A stretch of 50,537 nucleotides of DNA from Rhodoferax sp. Lineage in GTDB: Bacteria; Pseudomonadota; Gammaproteobacteria; Burkholderiales; Burkholderiaceae_C. Under the pieces are notes generated by a model. That model did not search any database and was not told where the DNA came from. It worked only from the letters and a program-made list of their open reading frames with translations. The DNA lies in assembly GCF_025354435.1 (NCBI RefSeq), contig NZ_JANXMU010000062.1:1-50537 (forward strand). The letters run 5' to 3'. Of the stretch, positions 45,131 to 50,537 are shown piece by piece; position 1 is the first letter of the stretch; each line of letters starts with the position of its first letter. Both the position numbers and the translations under genes were made by a program.

Positions 45131-47662
45131 GACTCCGCTGCCGCCAGGCCCATGCGGGCCCCACTGGACCTGTGCCCAGGGCAGCGGGCGGCCAAACCAG
45201 TAGCCTTGGGCGTGGTGGCAGCCCATCTCTTGCAGGCGTTGCGCCTGGGCTTCGGTTTCCACACCTTCGGCCACCACGTCCACCCCAAAGCCTTTGGCCA
45301 TTTGCAGCACCGCCGCCACAATCGACGCGTCTTGCGGCGAGCTGCACAGGGTGCGCACAAAGCTCTGGTCAATTTTGAGGCAGTCAAAGGGCAGCCGCCC
45401 CAGGTAGGCCAGCGAGGAGTAGCCGGTACCGAAGTCGTCGATGGCAATCTTCACGCCCTGGGCCCGGATTTCGCGCAGCCGCTCCACGGTCTGGCCGTTT
45501 TGTTCAATCAGTACCGACTCGGTCAGCTCCAGCGTTAGGTTCTGCGGGGGGAGCCCGCTCTCCCGCAGTGCCTGTTTCAGCGTGGTGCCGAAATCGGACT
45601 GAATCAGCTGCCGTGCCGACACGTTCACATGCAGGTCGAAGTTCGGCGGTAGCTGCGCCAGGTGCTGGGCCACATCGCGGGTGGCGGTGCGTAACACCCA
45701 GTCGCCCAGCGCCAGAATCAGGTCGGAGCTTTCGGCGATCGGGATGAAGATGCCCGGCGGCACCAGGCCGCGTGCCGGGCTTTGCCAGCGCACCAGCGCT
45801 TCAACACCGGTGACGCATCCCGTCGCCAGCGCGATGACGGTTTGGTAATGGACCCGAAACTGCCCCCGCTCCAGCGCCTGGCGCAGCTCATTGGCCAGCC
45901 GCGCGTTTTCCAGCGACTGCTCCATCATGCTGGGCTCAAACACGCCCCAAGACCCCCGGTGGCGGCGTTTCACCTCGCCCAGCACCACGCTGGCATTGCG
46001 CAGCCATTCGGGCAGGTCACTGGCCGGAAGCTGCCCCGCGACCACACCTACCGAGGCGGTCACCATGATCTCGTCTCCGCCCGATGCAAAGGGCGTGGCA
46101 AACAGCTGCAGGGCCTGTGTGGCGATGTCGGCGGGCGCCTGTTCGGTGTCTAGGTGCAGCAACGCAAATTCGTCGCCGCCCACCCGGGCCATCCACACCT
46201 GGCTGGGCATTTGTGCCCGCATCCGCCCGGCGATGGCTTGCAGCAAACGCTCACCGGTGGCATGGCCAACGTTGTCATTGATAGCCCGAAATCCATCCAA
46301 CCCCAACAGGCAGAGCACGGCGGGGCGGGTGCCGTCCCAGTGCACCTCCTCCAGCAGGCCGCGCCGGGTCAGCAACTGGGTCGGGCTGTCGTAGCGCAAC
46401 TGGTCGCGCATGTTGTTGAACGCGCGCTGCAGGCGCTGCGCCATGGCGTTGAAGGCATGCACCAGGGTGTCGGTTTCTTGCACCGCCCCGCCGGACTCAA
46501 TGGGGGTATCCCACTGGCCCAGCGCGAGCTGGTTGGCCGCCTGTGCCGTGCGCTGGATGGGCCGGGTCACCCAGCCAATGGCCCACAGGCCGAGCACAAA
46601 ACCCAGCGAGGCAAACCCGATGATCCACGCCATGTTGCGCTGGCTGGCGGAGCGGATACCGCCCAACAGGTCGGACTCGGGCACCAGCATCACGATGCGC
46701 CAATTCAGCCCCCGGACATCCGAGTACGGGGCCACCCGGCAGATGTACAGCTTGCCGTTAACCGCCAGTTGAAAGCCGGAAGCACTCTCGGTGGGGGCAT
46801 CGGCCACCGGCTGTGCGGCGGCGCGCAGCACCGGGTTGCTACTTTCCGACAGGCGCAGACGCTGCCCGCGCGGGATGCTGCTGTGCCCATCGGCCAGCAC
46901 CGAACCCGGCTCTGAAAACGCCACCAGTTCCCCCTCGCTATCGGTAATGGCAATGATGCCTGTGCCACGCAGTGGCTCGTCATGCAAAAACTGGTTCAGG
47001 CCGTTGAGTTTGACATCGGCCTCCATCACCCCAAGAAACTGGTTGCCGACTTTGACTGGTGCGGAGGCCGAAATGGTGACTTCTGCCTGCTCGTCATAGT
47101 TGGCATAAATGGCCGACCAGCCCGCCTTGCCCGACTGGGCAATCGGCGCGTACCAGGGCCGCCCGCGCGGGTCGTAGCCATCGTAGCCCGCCACGGTATC
47201 GCCGGGGTGGTCACCTTTGTAGATGCGCAGCTGGCCCTGGGTGGAGGCATCTTTGAGCATCAGGCTGAAGCCCGCACCGGCATCTTCGCGGCGCATGCCC
47301 GCGTATTCGCCTGCGGCGCTGCCAAAACTCAGGGCGCTGATTTGCGTTTGGTTCAGGTACAGGTCCTGGTACACCCCGCGTAGGTGGCGGTAGAGGGGGC
47401 CCAGGTCGTTGGGCGTGTACAGCCCATGGCGGCCAATGGCATCGGCAATGCCGCTCTGGATGCGAAAGGGCTCTTCTAAAAAGTTCACCAAACGGTTGCT
47501 GGAAGCCACCGTGAGCGCATCCAGAATGCGCACGCTGGTGGTGTCGATCAGGCGGTTGGTGTTGTCTTGCTGCGTGAGCGCCTGCAAGGCCACAGTGGTC
47601 GCCAAAATCAGCGCAAAAGGCACCGATATGGCAACGCGCAGGGAGGGTCGGAAAGTCCGCAT
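45122..47662 (-). CDS. Cache-HAMP-GGDEF-EAL cyclic-di-GMP protein
   Basis: 846 residues. Membrane segment 1 (about 9-30), periplasmic double Cache domain (about 40-335, with the signature DPRGRPWY at 164-171), membrane segment 2 (about 344-365), HAMP, then GGDEF (motif intact at 495-499, RVGGDEF) and EAL (EALVRW at 621-626; DDFGTG at 742-747). No RxxD inhibitory site precedes GGDEF. Both active motifs are canonical, so it could make or degrade c-di-GMP under control of a small extracellular ligand. The kinase gene lies directly upstream with a 0-nt gap, so it is probably in the same operon. Confidence 0.92.
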   Translation of the reverse strand: MRTFRPSLRVAISVPFALILATTVALQALTQQDNTNRLIDTTSVRILDALTVASSNRLVNFLEEPFRIQSGIADAIGRHGLYTPNDLGPLYRHLRGVYQDLYLNQTQISALSFGSAAGEYAGMRREDAGAGFSLMLKDASTQGQLRIYKGDHPGDTVAGYDGYDPRGRPWYAPIAQSGKAGWSAIYANYDEQAEVTISASAPVKVGNQFLGVMEADVKLNGLNQFLHDEPLRGTGIIAITDSEGELVAFSEPGSVLADGHSSIPRGQRLRLSESSNPVLRAAAQPVADAPTESASGFQLAVNGKLYICRVAPYSDVRGLNWRIVMLVPESDLLGGIRSASQRNMAWIIGFASLGFVLGLWAIGWVTRPIQRTAQAANQLALGQWDTPIESGGAVQETDTLVHAFNAMAQRLQRAFNNMRDQLRYDSPTQLLTRRGLLEEVHWDGTRPAVLCLLGLDGFRAINDNVGHATGERLLQAIAGRMRAQMPSQVWMARVGGDEFALLHLDTEQAPADIATQALQLFATPFASGGDEIMVTASVGVVAGQLPASDLPEWLRNASVVLGEVKRRHRGSWGVFEPSMMEQSLENARLANELRQALERGQFRVHYQTVIALATGCVTGVEALVRWQSPARGLVPPGIFIPIAESSDLILALGDWVLRTATRDVAQHLAQLPPNFDLHVNVSARQLIQSDFGTTLKQALRESGLPPQNLTLELTESVLIEQNGQTVERLREIRAQGVKIAIDDFGTGYSSLAYLGRLPFDCLKIDQSFVRTLCSSPQDASIVAAVLQMAKGFGVDVVAEGVETEAQAQRLQEMGCHHAQGYWFGRPLPWAQVQWGPHGPGGSGVQI

Positions 47663-49135
47663 TCAAGCCACCGCAGGCAGTTGGGGAGGATGGCGAAATG
47701 CCCCCGAGGTGATCGGAAACAGCGGCAGCGGCAGGCTCAGCCGCGCGCACAAGCCCTGCGGTGCCGCATGCAGTACCACCGCGTTGCCACCGTGGCGCAA
47801 GGTGATTTCTTGCACGATGGACAGGCCCAGGCCGCAGCCGCCAGGCAGTTCGCTGGCGCGCCAGAAGCGCTCGAACACGTGCGGCACATCGGATTCCAGC
47901 AAGCCGGGGCCGTTGTCTTCCACCTCCACCACCGCATGGCCTTGCAGGCGCTGCACCCGCAGCGTCACGGTGGCACCCCGGCCCGCGTAGTGCAGGGCGT
48001 TGTCGATCAGGTTGCTGATGGCTTCGCGCAGCAGCAGCTTTTCGCCCAGAGTGACCAGGCTGTCCTCGCCCTCGTAGCCCAGGTCGATGCCTGCCGTGAT
48101 GGCGCGTGGTGTCCATTCGCGGGCCACTTCGCGGGCCAGCGCGGCCATGTCCATCGGCTGGGGTGTGATATCGGCCTCGGTACGGGCCAGCGACAGCAAC
48201 TGGTGCACCAGGTGGGCGCTGCGCAAGGCCCCGGCGTGTACCTTGGTGAGCCGCTCTTGCAGGGCCTGCGGGTCGCGTTCCGTCAGTGCCAGCTCGGTCT
48301 GGCTGATCAGACCCGCTAGCGGGGTGCGCAGCTGGTGGGCGGCATCGTTGATGAAGCGCTTTTCCTGGCCCAGGCTGCGCCGCACGGCGGCCAGCATCTG
48401 GTTCACCGCCTCGGCCAGCGAATGCACTTCCAGCGGGGCCTGGGTCAGTTCGATGGGCAGCAGGGTGGTGACGCTGCGGTGGGCCCGGTCGCCCAGCAGG
48501 GCTTCCAGGCGCTTCAGTGGCTGCAGGCCGCGGCCCACGCCGATGAACACCACAGTGCCAATCAGCGCGCCCAGCAGCACCAGCGGCACCAGCATGTCGG
48601 CCACCAGTTCGCGGGCAATGCGCTGCTGCACGGCCAGGCTTTTGGCCACCTGTACGCGCAGGCGCTGGGGTGCGTCGGCATCACCGTAGTTGACTTCCAG
48701 CAAGGCCACCCGCACCGGTTTTTTATCCAGCAGGGTTTCGTAAATCAGCGGTTCGCCGGGCTGCACGTGGACATCCAGCAGCGGGTCGGGCAGCTTGCTG
48801 TTGCCCAGCACAAACTGGCCGGGCGGGGACGACACCATGTAGCTGACGCGGTCGGTCGGGTCTTCTTCGAGTATGTCGCGGGCGGCGCGCGGAAAGTCCA
48901 CCAGCAGGCCCGAACCCATGGGCTTGACCTGGCGCGCCAGCGAGCGCACCGACTGGGTCAGCGACTGGTCGATGCCCTTTTCGGCGTAGTTGAGCGCGAT
49001 GCGGTAAGCCAGCAGCCCGCCCACCAGCCATAGCAGCAGTTGCGGCAGCAGCAGCCACAGCAGCAGCTGGCGTTTCAGGGACAGGCCGGGAGCCTTGTCT
49101 TTTTGCAGGCCCGGCGGAAGGCCTGGCAAGCTCAT
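47663..49135 (-). CDS. Sensor histidine kinase, TctE/QseC-like
   Basis: 490 residues. Membrane segment 1 (about 23-46), a periplasmic sensor region of ~130 residues, membrane segment 2 (about 180-203), HAMP, then the H box FINDAAHQLRTPLAGL with phosphoacceptor H267, N box SNLIDNALHYAG (374-385), and ATP loops VEDNGPG and GGCGLGLSIV. The N-terminal sensor resembles that of TctE kinases for tricarboxylates. Its gene follows the response regulator by 7 nt. Confidence 0.9.
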   Translation of the reverse strand: MSLPGLPPGLQKDKAPGLSLKRQLLLWLLLPQLLLWLVGGLLAYRIALNYAEKGIDQSLTQSVRSLARQVKPMGSGLLVDFPRAARDILEEDPTDRVSYMVSSPPGQFVLGNSKLPDPLLDVHVQPGEPLIYETLLDKKPVRVALLEVNYGDADAPQRLRVQVAKSLAVQQRIARELVADMLVPLVLLGALIGTVVFIGVGRGLQPLKRLEALLGDRAHRSVTTLLPIELTQAPLEVHSLAEAVNQMLAAVRRSLGQEKRFINDAAHQLRTPLAGLISQTELALTERDPQALQERLTKVHAGALRSAHLVHQLLSLARTEADITPQPMDMAALAREVAREWTPRAITAGIDLGYEGEDSLVTLGEKLLLREAISNLIDNALHYAGRGATVTLRVQRLQGHAVVEVEDNGPGLLESDVPHVFERFWRASELPGGCGLGLSIVQEITLRHGGNAVVLHAAPQGLCARLSLPLPLFPITSGAFRHPPQLPAVA

Positions 49136-49142
49136 GGTGGTC

Positions 49143-49853
49143 TCATGGCGTGGTGGTTTCCAGCATGTAGCCCAGACCGCGCACGTTGCGGATACTCAGG
49201 CCCGAGTCGGCCAGCTTGCGGCGCAGACGGTGCACGTAGACCTCCAGCGCGTTGGAGCCGGTGTTGGTGGTGTCACTGGGGTCGCTGGGGTCGGCCTTCC
49301 AGGCGCTCAGCACGTCTTCGCGGCCCACCACCTGGCCCGCGTTGGTGACCAGCAGCGATAACAGCGCCCATTCGCGGTGGGTCAGCTCCAGCGGTTCGTC
49401 GTCCAGCCAGGCCAGTGGCTGGGTGGCATCCAGCCGCAGACGGCCGGTTTCGCCCATTTGCAGCTCCAGCGACCCGCCAAAGGCGGGCAGGCGCGAGCGG
49501 CGCAGCATGGAGCCCAGGCGGGCTTCCAGCTCGGCCATGTTGAAGGGTTTGGTAAGGTAGTCGTCGGCCCCGGCGTTCAGGCCCTCGATGCGGTCTTCCA
49601 CGCCATCGCGGGCGGTCAGTATCAGCACCGGCAGGGCCAGCAGCCGTTTGCGGATCCAGCGCAGCAGGGCCATGCCGTCTACCAGCGGCAAACCCAGGTC
49701 CAGCACGACCCCGTCAAAGCGGGTGGATTCCAGCAATTCCTGGGCCAATGCGCCGTTGGCCGCGGTGGTGGTTTGGTGCCCCGCCTGCCCCAATTGGGCC
49801 GCCAGGCCGTCGCGCAGTAAATCGTCGTCTTCAACTATGAGTAGGTGGGCCAT
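49143..49853 (-). CDS. OmpR/PhoB-family response regulator, TctD/QseB-like
   Basis: 236 residues. Receiver domain with acidic pocket E8-D9-D10, phosphoacceptor D52 (VVLDLGLP) and K102 (YLTKPF); winged-helix effector domain from about 135 ending VRGLGYMLE. The wing region has a DPSDPSDTTNTGSN insert not typical of the family. Partner of the kinase encoded next. A TctD-like name is by resemblance; the target genes may include the downstream c-di-GMP gene or genes outside the window. Confidence 0.9.
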   Translation of the reverse strand: MAHLLIVEDDDLLRDGLAAQLGQAGHQTTTAANGALAQELLESTRFDGVVLDLGLPLVDGMALLRWIRKRLLALPVLILTARDGVEDRIEGLNAGADDYLTKPFNMAELEARLGSMLRRSRLPAFGGSLELQMGETGRLRLDATQPLAWLDDEPLELTHREWALLSLLVTNAGQVVGREDVLSAWKADPSDPSDTTNTGSNALEVYVHRLRRKLADSGLSIRNVRGLGYMLETTTP

Positions 49854-49877
49854 GGGCAGAGCATAACAAGACGAGGC

Positions 49878-49951
49878 TATACCATGAAACTATCGTGTTG
49901 ATAGCTGCTTGCCAAGGCAGAATATGCGTTAACTGCCAATTTAATCTACAA
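49878..49951 (+). repeat. Copy K of the dispersed palindromic repeat
   Basis: CTATCGTGTTGATAGCTGCT, TGCCAAGGCAGAATATGCGT and TAACTGCCAATTTAATCTAC follow the family with a longer first hairpin loop. It lies between the response-regulator start and the HAD gene, in their divergent spacer, and could affect either promoter. Confidence 0.75.
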
Positions 49952-49971
49952 ATCTACCGAAAGAAAAACCT

Positions 49972-50537
49972 ATGAAGTTTGAAGCCGTACTGTTTGACTG
50001 CGATGGCGTGCTGGTGGATTCCGAGCCGCTGACGATTGGCGTGCTGCGCGACCTGCTGGCCGAGAGCGGCTGGAGCATGACGCTGGCCGAATGCATGCGC
50101 TTGTTCGTCGGCAAAACCGTGATGGACGAAGCGCCCGCCATCGAGGCCCACACCGGCCATCCACTGACCGATGCCTGGATGCTGGAGTTCCGCGCCCGGC
50201 GCAACCACGCGCTGCAGACCCGGTTGCAGCCGATTCCTGGCATCCACGCCGCTCTGCACGCCGTGCATACCGCCTACGCGGGGCGTATCGCTTGCGCGTC
50301 GGGGGCCGACCGCATCAAGATTGAGCTGCAACTGGAAAAAATCGGCCTGGCCGAATATTTCAAGGGTTTTGTTTTCAGCGGCCATGAAATGCCCCGCACC
50401 AAGCCCTGGCCCGACGTGTACCTGGCGGCCGCCGCCGCTTTGAACGTGGACCCCGCCCGCTGTGCCGTGGTGGAAGACACCACCACCGGTGTGCGCGCGG
50501 GCGTGGCCGCCGGGGCCACGGTGTTCGGCTACGCGCC
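49972..50537 (+). CDS. HAD-superfamily hydrolase/mutase, 3' end outside the window
   Basis: 188 complete codons to the window edge. Motif I DCDGVLVDSEP (D9 nucleophile), an alpha-helical cap (about 17-80), motif II Ser in CASGAD, Lys in RTKPWPD and the start of motif IV VVEDTTTGVRAG. This is subfamily IA, close to beta-phosphoglucomutase and YieH-like sugar-phosphate phosphatases. The Lys after PRT and the cap type do not decide between the two. It starts 20 nt after repeat copy K. Confidence 0.85.
   Translation, partial: MKFEAVLFDCDGVLVDSEPLTIGVLRDLLAESGWSMTLAECMRLFVGKTVMDEAPAIEAHTGHPLTDAWMLEFRARRNHALQTRLQPIPGIHAALHAVHTAYAGRIACASGADRIKIELQLEKIGLAEYFKGFVFSGHEMPRTKPWPDVYLAAAAALNVDPARCAVVEDTTTGVRAGVAAGATVFGYA

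Overview
The window looks like a chromosomal segment of a GC-rich betaproteobacterium, most probably Comamonadaceae (Burkholderiales; Rhodoferax/Acidovorax-like). The basis is the dcw gene order, the DUF484-xerC pair, the wording of the division proteins, and a family of AT-rich ~60-70 bp palindromic repeats that I associate with Comamonadaceae genomes. No rRNA, tRNA, CRISPR array or phage gene was found.

Layout. (1) 1-134: 5' end of an IS5-family transposase (minus strand) and the probable IS end. (2) 146-8751: housekeeping genes on the plus strand: DUF484 protein, xerC, an rlmI-type rRNA methyltransferase, a CobW/COG0523 metal GTPase followed by a DksA that lacks most zinc ligands, a TPR/STAS-like protein, and hslVU. 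(3) 8752-27483: a terminator, an MraZ-type operator of four 10-bp-spaced boxes, then the complete division and cell-wall cluster mraZ-rsmH-ftsL-ftsI-murE-murF-mraY-murD-ftsW-murG-murC-ddlB-ftsQ-ftsA-ftsZ-lpxC, mostly with 1-11 nt overlaps, and a 58-residue membrane protein. (4) 27633-29834, minus strand: ruvC, a CdsA-like cytidylyltransferase and a PlsC-like acyltransferase. (5) 30089-38588: two tandem CUT1 sugar ABC transporters, each in the order binding protein, permease, permease, ATPase, resembling the glucose/mannose GtsABC-MalK type. (6) 38660-42315: a divergent LacI-controlled module, with lacI-DUF1479 dioxygenase on one side and a 1,5-anhydro-D-fructose-reductase-like oxidoreductase plus a Dabb protein on the other, and two matching operators between them. 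(7) 42323-45044: small hypothetical genes, a stray lysR C-terminal fragment, and a lysR/SDR divergent pair. (8) 45122-49853, minus strand: a Cache-HAMP-GGDEF-EAL protein and a TctE/TctD-like two-component system. (9) 49972-end: a HAD phosphatase/mutase cut by the window edge.

The genes of region 3 make lipid II, assemble the septum and commit to lipid A synthesis, so growth of wall, division and outer membrane would be co-expressed. Regions 5-6 look like sugar import and modified-sugar catabolism; a functional link between the transporters and the LacI module is only positional.

The least ordinary signal is the repeat family: eleven recognisable copies in 50 kb (nine clear, two degenerate). 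Several are inside or at the edges of genes. One forms the murC stop/ddlB start junction, one is carried in frame in an ABC ATPase, two degenerate copies appear in frame in rlmI and murE, and at least four supply stop codons of neighbouring genes. There is no gene-free stretch over 300 bases; the longest (8752-9047) holds the terminator and mraZ control region.
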